This document shows, piece by piece, positions 1 to 9,023 of a DNA stretch of 64,000 nucleotides (its first letter is position 1; each line of letters starts with the position of its first letter). Both the position numbers and the translations under genes were made by a program. The notes below the pieces were generated by a model, which saw only the letters and a program-made list of their open reading frames with translations, was not told the DNA's origin and did no database searches. This stretch comes from Pelagicoccus mobilis (GTDB lineage: Bacteria; Verrucomicrobiota; Verrucomicrobiia; Opitutales; Opitutaceae), in contig NZ_JAENIL010000009.1 in the NCBI RefSeq assembly GCF_016595505.1, positions 91,592 through 155,591 on the forward strand, given 5' to 3'.

Positions 1-41
1 CAAGCCACGTCCAGAGAAAAAATAGCTTCACCGTTCAGGAA

Positions 42-1766
42 ATGCGCCCCATCCCCGTCCTGTTCGCTACAATCCTTTGCTTCGCCTCCTTTTCGGCGGC
101 GGCAAAGGAGCTTAGCCACCCAAACGTCGTCCTCATCATGACGGACGACCAAGGTTACGGAGATTTTGGAGTTCTCGGAAACGAGATCATCAACACTCCG
201 CATCTAGACCAGCTAGCACGGGAAAGCGCATCCATGACGGACTTTTACGTTAGCCCGGTGTGCTCCCCCACACGGGCTAATCTCATGACAGGGCGCTACA
301 ACTACCGTACCCGCGTTGTCGATACATACAAAGGTCGTTCCATGATGGATCCCGAGGAGTACACGCTCGCCGAAGCCCTCTCGGACTCCGGATACGCAAC
401 TGGCATTTTTGGCAAATGGCACCTAGGCGACAACTATCCGCTCAGGGCCACCGACCAAGGCTTCCATGAATCCTACCTTCATCTCGGCGGTGGCCTCGCT
501 CAACCTTCAGAGCCAATCGAGAACGAACGCCGCTACACCAACCCAATTCTCTTTCACAACAACAAGAAGATCGAGACCCGCGGCTACTGCACCGACCTCT
601 ACTTCGAAGCCGCATCAGAGTTCATCGACAAGGCGATCGACGACGAACAGCCCTTCTTCGCCTACATTGCCACCAACGCTCCTCACGGCCCATTCCACGA
701 CGTTCCGGAAGCGTTGTACCAAAAATACAAGAGCATGGACCTTAGTAGCATCATGCTCGGTGACTACGAATACGAAGACAATGTCGCTCGCGTCTTCGCT
801 ATGATCGAAAACGTGGACGAAAACATCGGACGACTTGTTGATCAACTCGAACGCCGTGGAGTCACTCGAGACACGATCGTAATCTACCTCAACGACAACG
901 GCCCAAACTCCGTTCGCTATGTCGGGCCTTTCCGCGGTCGCAAGGGCGAGATCTACGAGGGCGGAATCCGCTCTCCGCTTTGGATGAAATGGCCAGCTCG
1001 CCTAAAAGCTGGAGCGGAAAGCGACCGAGTCAGCGCCCACTACGACATCATGCCAACGATCCTTGAGGCAGCGAACGCAAAACTTCCAGCAGGCGTTCAT
1101 CTCGACGGTCGCAGTCTGCTCCCCCTCCTCGAAGGCAAATCCCCCAATTGGCCAGAGCGCGACATCTTCATTCAAGCCCATCGCGGAGACGAGCCAACTC
1201 TAGAGCACAACATGATGATGCGCAGCCAGCGTTGGAAACTCCTACGAGCCTCCGGTTTCCATAACGAAAAGCCTGACGTAGAAGTTCCTTTTGAACTCTA
1301 CGACATTCTCGCCGATCCATCCGAATCGAACAACCTCTTCCAGCAGCGAAAAGACGTCGCCAATGCGATGCTCGAGCGCTACCACAACTGGTTCGAAGAT
1401 GTATCCAATACACGCCCCGACAACTATGCGCCACCACGCATGCGCATCGGAGACCGCAATAACAAGCAACTCATCCTCACCTGGCAAAACCGACGTGTCA
1501 CCCCCACCAGCTTCGAGTGGCTACTCCAAGCGGATCGCAAAGGTTCCTACGATTTAGAGATCCAATGGGTATCGCCAGTTTCGACTTCTAACCTTGAGAT
1601 CACGATCGCCGAAAAGCCCCATAGCGTAAGTTTCAATCCCGAGACGGAGTCCTATCTCATCAAAGGTGTGGGGTTAGAAAAAGGAGCATTCAGTCTCCAA
1701 ATGTCGTTACCGCAAGGATACAAGAAACAAGACCTTCCCTACTACCTGATACTCAGGAAGTCATAA
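42..1766 (+). CDS. Secreted family S1 sulfatase (arylsulfatase A-like)
   Basis: This is a 574-residue sulfatase expected to hydrolyse sulfate esters on a glycan outside the cytoplasm. It starts with a signal peptide (cleavage near residues 20-22, after AAA). Metal-ligand Asp pair D35/D36 (TDDQG) is present, followed by the formylglycine signature with C74 in C-S-P-T-R, K125/H127 in GKWH, H215 in APHG and D285/N286 in NDNG, so the active site looks complete. Residues from about 460 onward form an extra beta-rich C-terminal part beyond the usual sulfatase fold. The gene is followed 39 nt later by a DUF1080 lipoprotein, probably in one transcript. The substrate cannot be read from sequence. Confidence 0.93.
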   Translation: MRPIPVLFATILCFASFSAAAKELSHPNVVLIMTDDQGYGDFGVLGNEIINTPHLDQLARESASMTDFYVSPVCSPTRANLMTGRYNYRTRVVDTYKGRSMMDPEEYTLAEALSDSGYATGIFGKWHLGDNYPLRATDQGFHESYLHLGGGLAQPSEPIENERRYTNPILFHNNKKIETRGYCTDLYFEAASEFIDKAIDDEQPFFAYIATNAPHGPFHDVPEALYQKYKSMDLSSIMLGDYEYEDNVARVFAMIENVDENIGRLVDQLERRGVTRDTIVIYLNDNGPNSVRYVGPFRGRKGEIYEGGIRSPLWMKWPARLKAGAESDRVSAHYDIMPTILEAANAKLPAGVHLDGRSLLPLLEGKSPNWPERDIFIQAHRGDEPTLEHNMMMRSQRWKLLRASGFHNEKPDVEVPFELYDILADPSESNNLFQQRKDVANAMLERYHNWFEDVSNTRPDNYAPPRMRIGDRNNKQLILTWQNRRVTPTSFEWLLQADRKGSYDLEIQWVSPVSTSNLEITIAEKPHSVSFNPETESYLIKGVGLEKGAFSLQMSLPQGYKKQDLPYYLILRKS

Positions 1767-1805
1767 ATCTCTCACGAATCTTTAACTTAAGCCCCCAAAC
1801 CATTT

Positions 1806-2519
1806 ATGAAGAAATTCGCCGCACTCGCCACTGCCTGTTCGCTACTCCTCGTAGGTTGCTCAGAATCAGACAACACCCTCAGCCAATCCGAAACGTCAGA
1901 AGGCTGGGAGCTTCTCTTCGACGGTGAAACATTGTCTGGTTGGACAGGCTACATGGGCGCACCGATCGAGGACGCATGGAGCGTGAAAGATGGAGTTCTC
2001 TCACTTAAAGGCGGATCGCCTAAAGGAAGCTACGTCAATATTCGAACCGAAACCGAAGCCGACGACTTTGAGCTAAAGTGGGATTGGAAAATCGAGCCGG
2101 GTTCGAACTCAGGTCTTATGTTCCACGTCAAGGAAGGCCCCAAGATGCCTTATCTCACTGGGCCAGAATATCAGATTTTGGACAATGAAGGTTTCCGTGG
2201 TGGCAAAGGCGAGCCCGTCACAAAAGTCGAATACACCGCCTCGCACTACGCCATCGAAGAAGCCTTTGAAGACATGACAAACCCGATCGGCGAGTGGAAT
2301 TCCAGCCGCATCAAGGTCGTGGGCAATCACGTGCAATTCTTCCTCAACGGTACGCTAACCGCTGACTACACCATGCACAGCGAAAAGTGGAATAAGCAGA
2401 TCGCCAACGCTAAGTTCAGCAAGTGGAAGCTTTTCGCTACCACCGGCGAGGGACATATCGCTCTGCAAGACCACGGCCAAGCCGCCTACTTCAAGAACAT
2501 CAAGCTCAAGCGACTTTAG
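1806..2519 (+). CDS. DUF1080 lipoprotein (3-keto-disaccharide hydrolase-like)
   Basis: A 237-residue protein with a lipoprotein signal (lipobox LLVGC, C18), so probably periplasmic or outer-membrane anchored. The mature part has the DUF1080 hallmarks: W-E-L-L-F-D-G-E-T-L-S-G-W near residues 34-46, GPEYQILDNEG near 119-129, and the closing run IALQDHGQAAYFKNIKLK. DUF1080 is a concanavalin-like beta-sandwich family; some members are reported to hydrolyse 3-keto-glycosides. It sits directly behind a sulfatase on the same strand. A second DUF1080 protein lies at 27532-28188, but that copy is a secreted non-lipidated type and clearly divergent. Confidence 0.9.
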   Translation: MKKFAALATACSLLLVGCSESDNTLSQSETSEGWELLFDGETLSGWTGYMGAPIEDAWSVKDGVLSLKGGSPKGSYVNIRTETEADDFELKWDWKIEPGSNSGLMFHVKEGPKMPYLTGPEYQILDNEGFRGGKGEPVTKVEYTASHYAIEEAFEDMTNPIGEWNSSRIKVVGNHVQFFLNGTLTADYTMHSEKWNKQIANAKFSKWKLFATTGEGHIALQDHGQAAYFKNIKLKRL

Positions 2520-2527
2520 AAGTCCGA

Positions 2528-2602
2528 GGTAGGGCTCGACCGCCGGGCGAGCCGACTTGCAGGATCCATTCTTCGCGGCGTGCCCGGCGGTCACGCCCTA
2601 CC
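2528..2602. repeat. Long intergenic inverted repeat
   Basis: Two 21-bp arms (2528-2548 and 2582-2602) are near-perfect reverse complements; each contains GGTAGGGC and GACCGCCGGGC with a two-base difference between them. The pair fills the gap between two convergent genes and could act as a bidirectional terminator, but it has no U-tract and resembles a REP-type palindromic element more. Confidence 0.7.
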
Positions 2603-2604
2603 CT

Positions 2605-4035
2605 CTAGTCCCCCCGCGAGATCTTTTTCAGTCGCTTCCTCAACTCAGTCGTTAGCTCCGGCATCGAGCTCGCCAAGTTCTTTGTCTCGCCGGGATCATT
2701 CTCAAGATCGTAGAGCTCCTCTTCCACCTCTGGCGCTTTCTTTACCGATTCAGGGTGCTTGTCGGTTATGTACTTGAAATTGCCCGACACGAGAGCTCGG
2801 CGACCCTTTACATCACGTAAAACAAGTTCCTCTCTCTCGTAGTCGGTTTTTGGATTCAACAGCAGCGAGCCAAAGCTAGCGCCGTCGATTTTCTTTTTGT
2901 TAAGTGACTCTCCAAGGACGTCAGCAATGGTCGGAAAGATATCAATCGTCGAAACCCGACCATCAACCACGCTTTCTTCCTGAACCTTGCCCGGCCAACG
3001 TACCATCATCGGTACGCGAAAACCGCCATTGTAAACCTGATGCTTGTCTCCTCGGTGATCCCCGTTCGGCTTGAAGCCGAGGTCTACGGCTTGGTTTTCC
3101 GGCGAATACGGACGATTAGTCGGAATGTCGCCGCCATTGTCACTTGAAAAGATGAAGATGGTATTCTCGGCCAATCCACGCGTTTTGAGCGCATTCATCA
3201 GTTGGCCCACCGAGTAGTCCAAATCGTGAATAAAATCACCGTAAGCTCCGATACTACTGGTGCCGCGCATTCGGTCTGAAGGCATGATCGGGTGATGCAC
3301 CGCAACCGCCGCGAAATACATGAAGAACGGCTTTTCCTCGTCACGATTATCGATCCATTCGATAGCCTTCTCGGTCGTCGTCTCCATCACCTGGGGCTCG
3401 TTACGCTGCGGTGCGTCGTAACCAATGTAAGGTTTGCCGTAATAGCTTCTTCCATAGGTCGATACACGATCGCTACGGAGACCATAGATCGAGTCATTCT
3501 CCACGTAGACCTTATGTAGATCGTCCATGTTGTTAGGCACGCCAAAGTGATAGTCGAAGCCTACCTTGTTCGGCCCCGTATGCATCGAATCCAACAAGGT
3601 GGAACCTTTTTTGTCGCCGTAACCCAAGTGCCATTTTCCGAAATGCGAAGTCTGGTAGCCACGTTCCTTCAACCAAGAGGCGATCGTCAGTTGGCCAGGT
3701 TTCAGAAGCATCGGATCACCTGGATTCACCACTGCAGATTTCATGTAAGTACGCCACGAATACTGTGAGGTGAGCATCGCGTAACGGGTTGGAGAACAGA
3801 CAGACCCCGTCGTATAAGCGTTGTCGAAACGCATCCCTTCTTCTGCGAGTTCATCCAGGTTCGGGGTTCGCACCATAGCTGGATCAGCTCCATAAGCTCC
3901 TACCGATCCGTATCCAAAATCGTCAGCGAGATATAGAACGATGTTTGGTTTTTCGTTCGCGACAGATGATTTCACGATAATGCCGAGAAGCGCTAACGCG
4001 AACAACTTAGAGAGTTTTCTAACGGGGTTGTGCAT
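2605..4035 (-). CDS. Secreted family S1 sulfatase
   Basis: A 476-residue sulfatase with an N-terminal signal peptide (about residues 1-26). D38/D39 (ADDFG), C80 in C-S-P-T-R and K134/H136 in GKWHLG are present, with a later SSDNGG metal-binding segment, so it should be active after formylglycine maturation. It ends in a short basic helix (RKRLKKISRGD), not the long K/R tail seen in the 28-37 kb sulfatases. It is transcribed away from the gene at 4234, and the gap holds a copy of the 14-bp operator-like palindrome, so both may be co-regulated. Confidence 0.93.
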   Translation of the reverse strand: MHNPVRKLSKLFALALLGIIVKSSVANEKPNIVLYLADDFGYGSVGAYGADPAMVRTPNLDELAEEGMRFDNAYTTGSVCSPTRYAMLTSQYSWRTYMKSAVVNPGDPMLLKPGQLTIASWLKERGYQTSHFGKWHLGYGDKKGSTLLDSMHTGPNKVGFDYHFGVPNNMDDLHKVYVENDSIYGLRSDRVSTYGRSYYGKPYIGYDAPQRNEPQVMETTTEKAIEWIDNRDEEKPFFMYFAAVAVHHPIMPSDRMRGTSSIGAYGDFIHDLDYSVGQLMNALKTRGLAENTIFIFSSDNGGDIPTNRPYSPENQAVDLGFKPNGDHRGDKHQVYNGGFRVPMMVRWPGKVQEESVVDGRVSTIDIFPTIADVLGESLNKKKIDGASFGSLLLNPKTDYEREELVLRDVKGRRALVSGNFKYITDKHPESVKKAPEVEEELYDLENDPGETKNLASSMPELTTELRKRLKKISRGD

Positions 4036-4138
4036 AGGGGAATTTCTGATCTGAGGAGGAACATGAAGGGACTTGGTTCGCCTCTTGTTACATCCCCAAA
4101 CCTCGCAGCAATTACGGCTGTTGTTTAGCCAAACGTAG

Positions 4139-4152
4139 GATAACGCGTAAAC
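4139..4152. promoter_or_regulatory. Operator-like 14-bp palindrome, copy 1
   Basis: GATAACGCGTAAAC fits the shared motif GTTAACNNGTAAAC with one half-site variation. It lies in the divergent gap between the sulfatase ending its 5' side at 4035 and the glycosidase-like gene at 4234. The form suggests a site for a LacI- or GntR-type repressor; no such regulator gene is in the window. Confidence 0.5.
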
Positions 4153-4233
4153 TTGAAGCCGTATTCAAAGACTGCCCCGTCTCTTTCACCTTAACTCTCC
4201 GAAGAAAGATAGTTAGATTAAGATCAAACAACC

Positions 4234-5424
4234 ATGCCTTTACCCCAAGCCCCACATTCCCTACTCGCGGTCAGTGCATTTCTAGCGACCACTCTGTTTG
4301 CTTCCTTTAGCGACACCCAAGCCAAGCCCCCATCCTTCGAAGAAAACGCGGAATGGATGCGGGCCGAAATGGCAAGACTCGTGCTAAACTCCCGTGGCGA
4401 GCTTCCTGACGGGCGGACCGTGTTCTTTGCGGATAAGACAAAGCACTACAACTTGATCTTCACGCGCGGTTTCGGGTACTTGCAGGAATGGGTAGGCGAT
4501 CTGCTTACCTTTGAAGAACGAAAGGGATACCTCGAATACCTCCTCGACGGTCAACGCGAAGATGGCTGTATTCCCGATCGCGTTAACTTTAAAGGTCGCC
4601 CCATCTACAGCCCAGGCGGAGAGAACAAACCACTCGCCGACCACGCAGTCGACAACGCCTCCTTCCTCGCCAGCTCTGCTTGCCTCTACTTTCAAGACTC
4701 CGGAGACATCGCCTTCTTCCGAGACGCTGAGCCAAAGCTCCGTCGCGGGCTCGACTTTATCCGACGTGCCGACAATGGTCTCGTTTTCAATCCCACCGAC
4801 AATCCAGAGTGCGTTTACGGCTTCACTGACATTGTTCAAAAAACGGGGCACCTTCTCTTTTCGTCGGTCCTCTACTACAAGGCCTGCCGGGATATGGAGG
4901 CTGCCAGCGAACAAACTGGAGTCGGCAATCCGGCTGAGTACCGACGGCGAGCGGACCTCATCAAAGAAAACATCGGCCTCCTCTGGGACAAAAAATCAGG
5001 CGCCTTTTTCGCTGCCGATGAGCAATGCCACCAGATCGACATCTGGGGAACCGCCTTCGTCATCTACCATGGTCTTGCCACCAAGAGACAGGAACGCAAA
5101 GCGCTCAAGTTCCTAGTGTCCGAATACGACAACTACGCTCAGAACGGCCAAATCCGCCACCTCCTATCTCCAGAAACCTGGAGCGACCTCTTCGTCGACA
5201 AACCAGCTGGGGTTTACCAAAACGGAGCCTACTGGGCGACTCCTCTTAACTGGTTCATTCCTGTATTGGAAAAAGCATCACCAGAACTCGCTCAAAAGAC
5301 ACTTGAAGAGTGCATCACCGATTTCAAAGCCCGCGGAATAAACGAGTGGGTATACAATGAAAACGTGAAACTCCCTGGCTATCTCGTCAGTGCCTCGAGC
5401 GTGTATTCGCTCATTCGCGAATGA
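4234..5424 (+). CDS. Secreted six-hairpin (alpha/alpha) glycosidase-like protein
   Basis: A 396-residue protein with a signal peptide (cleavage near residue 30, TQA-K). The mature part has the look of an (alpha/alpha)6-barrel carbohydrate enzyme: repeated helical hairpins, aromatic and acidic loops such as QREDGCIPD, NPECVYGFTD and YQNGAYWATP, and the closing SASSVYSLIRE. This resembles the catalytic barrel of alpha-L-rhamnosidase and related inverting glycosidases, but it lacks the beta-sandwich domains of full GH78 enzymes, and I cannot assign a family with certainty. It lies divergently from a sulfatase across an operator-like site, so a role in cutting the same polysaccharide is likely. 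Confidence 0.75.
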   Translation: MPLPQAPHSLLAVSAFLATTLFASFSDTQAKPPSFEENAEWMRAEMARLVLNSRGELPDGRTVFFADKTKHYNLIFTRGFGYLQEWVGDLLTFEERKGYLEYLLDGQREDGCIPDRVNFKGRPIYSPGGENKPLADHAVDNASFLASSACLYFQDSGDIAFFRDAEPKLRRGLDFIRRADNGLVFNPTDNPECVYGFTDIVQKTGHLLFSSVLYYKACRDMEAASEQTGVGNPAEYRRRADLIKENIGLLWDKKSGAFFAADEQCHQIDIWGTAFVIYHGLATKRQERKALKFLVSEYDNYAQNGQIRHLLSPETWSDLFVDKPAGVYQNGAYWATPLNWFIPVLEKASPELAQKTLEECITDFKARGINEWVYNENVKLPGYLVSASSVYSLIRE

Positions 5425-5469
5425 CTCCGAGTAGGAGGCCCCCTGAAAGCGAGAGGCCAAACCTCGAAC

Positions 5470-5483
5470 ATTAACGGGTAAAC
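5470..5483. promoter_or_regulatory. Operator-like 14-bp palindrome, copy 2
   Basis: ATTAACGGGTAAAC lies about 180 bp before the exported AKR-like gene at 5665, the first gene of the plus-strand sugar operon, and fits the motif seen at five other places in this window. Confidence 0.5.
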
Positions 5484-5664
5484 CGGTGGATCCTTTGAGC
5501 TAGAGGAACCAGTTCGTTCATTCTCATATCGTGCCCTTCCCCCACCCGTGGCTTTCGCGTTGCCGACAGAATTATCACGTCTGAGCAAAACGAGCATTCG
5601 GATCTAAACACTTTGATTGAGGGCTTACCTTACCTCTCAAGCAACCCTGGACCGAAACAGAAAG

Positions 5665-6495
5665 ATGAAACTAAGCCGTCGTGAATTCACCCGCTCCCTA
5701 GGCTTCGGGATCAGCAGTATGACCTGTCTCGCTCTGTCAGGTTGCGGAAAGCGAACAGGAATCTCTGAAAATGGAAACTCCGCCAGCGCCGCATTCCCGA
5801 AGATCGGTTTCGATGGATTTTTCGTTGGCCAAAGAGGCGTTGACGACGCCCAAGCTCTGATCGAAACAGCCATTGAAAATGGCTTTCACTTTTTCGACAA
5901 CGCCACGACCTACATTGAAGGAAGATCTGAGCGGCGCTATGGATTCTACCTCACCCCCAAGTACCGCGATCAGATTTTTCTCCAGTCGCGAACGAAGTCA
6001 CGCACCAAGAGTGTTGCTCAAGTCGACATCGACCTGACTTTGGCTCGCCATCAAACGGACTACCTCGACTCCTACCTGATGAACAGCGTCGTCCCCTACC
6101 ACAGGGATCATCAAGTCGAAATGCCCGACGAAGATGTCTTCGAAGCCCTCATCGAGGCTAAGAAAGGAGGAAAAACAAAACGAATCGGTATCCGTACCCG
6201 AGAAGACACTACAGCATTGCAGGCGCTCCTCAAAACCTACGAAAGCGAAGTGGATTGCGTAATGGTCCCTAACTCGCTGTCCCCCAGTGACAAGGCGATC
6301 GTACACTGCAAGAAACACGGCATCACTGTGATCGGAGCTGTCGATCGTGAAGCGCAGCCAAACTGGCTAAAATCCGGACCCGATGCCGCTTTACCCCAAG
6401 CGCACTTGGACAGTTGGGTACTCAGTCTAAGGACTCCTCAGGAAGTCGCTTCCTTCGCCTCGAAAGCAAAGGGACTCAAAGGAGGAATATCGTGA
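5665..6495 (+). CDS. Exported AKR-fold protein with degenerate catalytic tetrad
   Basis: A 276-residue protein whose start is placed at the ATG at 5665, behind an A/G-rich stretch, because this puts a twin-arginine signal (SRREFTRS) at the N-terminus; an in-frame start at 5617 would bury it. A lipobox-like LALSGC (C27) follows, so it may be a TAT-exported lipoprotein. The rest aligns well with the neighbouring aldo/keto reductase, but the tetrad D-Y-K-H reads D78, Y83, R109, N140: Lys and His are replaced. It probably does not work as a normal NADPH-dependent reductase. Its stop overlaps the GTG start of the true AKR (GTGA), so the two are translationally coupled. The same arrangement recurs at 20932-22691. 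Confidence 0.85.
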   Translation: MKLSRREFTRSLGFGISSMTCLALSGCGKRTGISENGNSASAAFPKIGFDGFFVGQRGVDDAQALIETAIENGFHFFDNATTYIEGRSERRYGFYLTPKYRDQIFLQSRTKSRTKSVAQVDIDLTLARHQTDYLDSYLMNSVVPYHRDHQVEMPDEDVFEALIEAKKGGKTKRIGIRTREDTTALQALLKTYESEVDCVMVPNSLSPSDKAIVHCKKHGITVIGAVDREAQPNWLKSGPDAALPQAHLDSWVLSLRTPQEVASFASKAKGLKGGIS

Positions 6496-7454
6496 GCGCG
6501 TTGAAAAAGATCGATCCATCCACAAAACAAGTCCCCGGCAGTTCGGACCGCCTTGGGGCGGTATTGCCAAAGAGGTCGTTTGGCCGTTCTGGAGAGCTTG
6601 TTACCAACTTAGGCGTCGGAGGCTGGCACATCGGCAACGCCGATGGCGAGTCGACTGCCCAAGAAATAATCGAGAGTGCCCTAGAAGAAGGTATTCGCTT
6701 CTTCGATACCGCTCCGAGCTACCAGGATGGGCGTTCTGAATACAGGTACGGCAAGTTTCTCGTTCCCAATTACCGCGACGACGTTTTCCTGCTCACAAAA
6801 ACCAAAGCGAGAACCGGTGCCGAAGCCATAGCAGAAATCGAAACAAGCCTCGCTCGCATGAAGACGGATCGAATCGACGCCGTTCTCATGCATGCGATCA
6901 GCTCTAATGACGATGCGGATGAACGGCGAGCCCTCGAGGTCGTCGAAGGATTTCAAAAAGCGAAAGAGCAAGGCAAGGTCCGCTACCTAGGCTTCTCAGG
7001 TCACCTCGACACAAAGGCCAACCTGCATGCCCTAGAAATATGGGGGGAAGCAATCGATGTTTCCCTCTGCCCAGTCAACGCGATTGATCCATCCGACAGC
7101 GATAGCTTTATCACGAACGTGCTTCCTAAGATGGTGGAAATGGGCGTGGCTCCCCTCGCCATGAAGTCCGCAGCGTATGGAAACTTCTTCACTCAAGCGG
7201 TCGAGATTGAAGGATTGGATACAGTCCCTGTGATTCCGGGGAGAGTTAGCATGAAGGATGCCTTCGAGTTCGTATTGGCTCAGTCGATATGTTGCTGGGT
7301 CAGCGGAATGGATAGTCCTGAGTTCGTCGCAAAAAACGCCAAAATAGCGCGGGAGTTCAAAGGCATGGACAAGGCAAGGTGCGATGCGATCGTCGCGCAA
7401 GTAGCAGCCTATCGGGACAACAAGGAAATCGAGATTTATAGACGTTGGGGCTGA
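6492..7454 (+). CDS. Aldo/keto reductase (cytoplasmic, intact tetrad)
   Basis: A 320-residue AKR. I choose the GTG at 6492 as start: GGAGGA at 6481-6486 is a strong ribosome binding site, and the codon overlaps the upstream stop as GTGA. The full tetrad is visible: D72 (FFDTA), Y77 (SYQDG), K103 (LTKTK) and H134 (LMHAI). No signal peptide, so it acts in the cytoplasm, most simply as an NAD(P)-dependent aldose dehydrogenase or ketone reductase in sugar catabolism; direction and substrate are not visible. It is a clear paralogue of the gene at 20932-21870, down to the shared C-terminus ending YR[RK]WG. Confidence 0.9.
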   Translation: MSALKKIDPSTKQVPGSSDRLGAVLPKRSFGRSGELVTNLGVGGWHIGNADGESTAQEIIESALEEGIRFFDTAPSYQDGRSEYRYGKFLVPNYRDDVFLLTKTKARTGAEAIAEIETSLARMKTDRIDAVLMHAISSNDDADERRALEVVEGFQKAKEQGKVRYLGFSGHLDTKANLHALEIWGEAIDVSLCPVNAIDPSDSDSFITNVLPKMVEMGVAPLAMKSAAYGNFFTQAVEIEGLDTVPVIPGRVSMKDAFEFVLAQSICCWVSGMDSPEFVAKNAKIAREFKGMDKARCDAIVAQVAAYRDNKEIEIYRRWG

Positions 7455-7555
7455 GTCCCCGTCTTCACATACACCGCTAGAAGACACCGAACCATCGGAG
7501 ATCTTTCTAACACAACAGAACATACTGATCCTAGAGTTGGATCAAATGAGCTACT

Positions 7556-8995
7556 ATGGAAACAGCGAGCCAAGCAACTGTCCTTGATCAAGAGGCAAAC
7601 CATCACGAATCAAATAAAGGAGCGTTTATGGTATTGGCGCTGCTCTTTTTCATGTGGGGATTCATCACCTGCCTGAATGACATTTTGATCCCATACCTGA
7701 AAGCCGTTTTCGAGCTGAGCTATTTTCAGGCGATGCTCGTACAGTTCGCATTCTTCGGAGCATACTTCGTAGGATCAGTCGTCTACTTCATCGTCTCTTC
7801 CTCAATTGGAGATCCGATCGCCAAGATGGGGTACAAGAACGGGATCATACTCGGACTCGTCATCTCCGCTACCGGCTGCGCCCTATTCGTTCCCGCAGCA
7901 GCCTATCACGTTTACGCGTTCTTCCTCGGAGCCCTGTTCTGTCTCGGCATTGGATTAACCGTTCTGCAAATAGCGGCTAATCCTTATGTCGCCATATTGG
8001 GTAAACCTGAAAACGCCTCGAGCCGTCTAAATCTCGCCCAAGGCTTCAACTCGTTTGGTTATACGATCGCTCCAGCGATTGGTGGATACCTCATCTTCAG
8101 TTTCTTTGGAGGAGAAGGCGTAATCGGTTCGGACGCACTCAAGGTACCCTATCTCGGCTTAAGCGCCCTCTTTCTGCTACTCGCCTTCTGCGTCAAACTC
8201 TATTCCTTGCCGAACCTAACGGAAGGCCAGCACATTGAAAAGGGCTTGGCTGTTCTCAGGTATCGACACCTCGTGCTCGGAATTATCGCTATCTTCATGT
8301 ACGTCGGAGGAGAGGTTACAGTGGGTAGCCTCTTGGTTAACTTCTTCGGTCTACCTGAGATCGCGGGGCTTAATGAACATGAGGCCTCCGCCTACCTATC
8401 TCTTTTCTGGGGCGGAGCCATGATCGGACGCTTTCTCGGCGCCATCTCGTTGAGCGACATGCAGGACAGCCGAAAGATGAAAATCATGGTCGGAACCGCT
8501 GCCGCCACCTTGCTGGTTATCTATCTCGTCACCTATCTCAACACCGGTATTTCGTTTCTCGAGATCTGGCCTTTCGTTCTTTTCATTTTTCTTAACCTCT
8601 TCGCATTCAAGCTTGGACAGTCAAAAGCGCACCGCACCTTAGCAGTCTTCTCGGTCTCGGTCATGGTCCTCCTTGCCCTTGTGGTAACGACAACAGGAGC
8701 TGTCGCCTTCTGGTGCGTGATAGCGATAGGCCTCTTTAACTCAATCATGTGGTCAAACGTATTTACCTTGGCGATACGTGGGCTCGGAAAGCACACCAGC
8801 CAAGCCTCCTCCCTCCTGGTCATGGCGATCCTAGGGGGTGCGCTCGTACCCTTAGCTCAAGGAGCACTCGCCGACATCGCAGGCGTGCAATTGTCCTTCG
8901 CCCTCCCAATAATCTGCTACGCCTATCTCTGCTATTATGGCGTAAGTGGATACAAAATACGCTCCTCGGACTTCGCGCAAAAAGGAGAGAGTTAA
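7556..8995 (+). CDS. FucP/GluP-type sugar:H+ symporter (MFS, FHS family)
   Basis: A 479-residue, 12-helix major facilitator of the fucose-galactose-glucose:H+ symporter group. The first helix carries the family signature FFMWGFITCLNDILIPYLK (about residues 31-49), and the segment QIAANPYVAILG with RLNLAQGFNSFG (about 138-168) is typical of GluP-like members. It would bring a free monosaccharide across the inner membrane. Although the family is named for fucose, members also carry glucose, galactose or mannose, so the name does not fix the substrate. It lies between the AKR pair and the SDR gene in one plus-strand operon. Confidence 0.92.
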   Translation: METASQATVLDQEANHHESNKGAFMVLALLFFMWGFITCLNDILIPYLKAVFELSYFQAMLVQFAFFGAYFVGSVVYFIVSSSIGDPIAKMGYKNGIILGLVISATGCALFVPAAAYHVYAFFLGALFCLGIGLTVLQIAANPYVAILGKPENASSRLNLAQGFNSFGYTIAPAIGGYLIFSFFGGEGVIGSDALKVPYLGLSALFLLLAFCVKLYSLPNLTEGQHIEKGLAVLRYRHLVLGIIAIFMYVGGEVTVGSLLVNFFGLPEIAGLNEHEASAYLSLFWGGAMIGRFLGAISLSDMQDSRKMKIMVGTAAATLLVIYLVTYLNTGISFLEIWPFVLFIFLNLFAFKLGQSKAHRTLAVFSVSVMVLLALVVTTTGAVAFWCVIAIGLFNSIMWSNVFTLAIRGLGKHTSQASSLLVMAILGGALVPLAQGALADIAGVQLSFALPIICYAYLCYYGVSGYKIRSSDFAQKGES

Positions 8996-9023
8996 ATTTA
9001 ATCACAACCGGAGAATCAACATT

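Noticed and set aside
5617..5664. Longer N-terminus for the exported AKR-like protein
   Set aside because: It would place 16 polar residues before the twin-arginine signal and has a worse ribosome binding site than the ATG at 5665.
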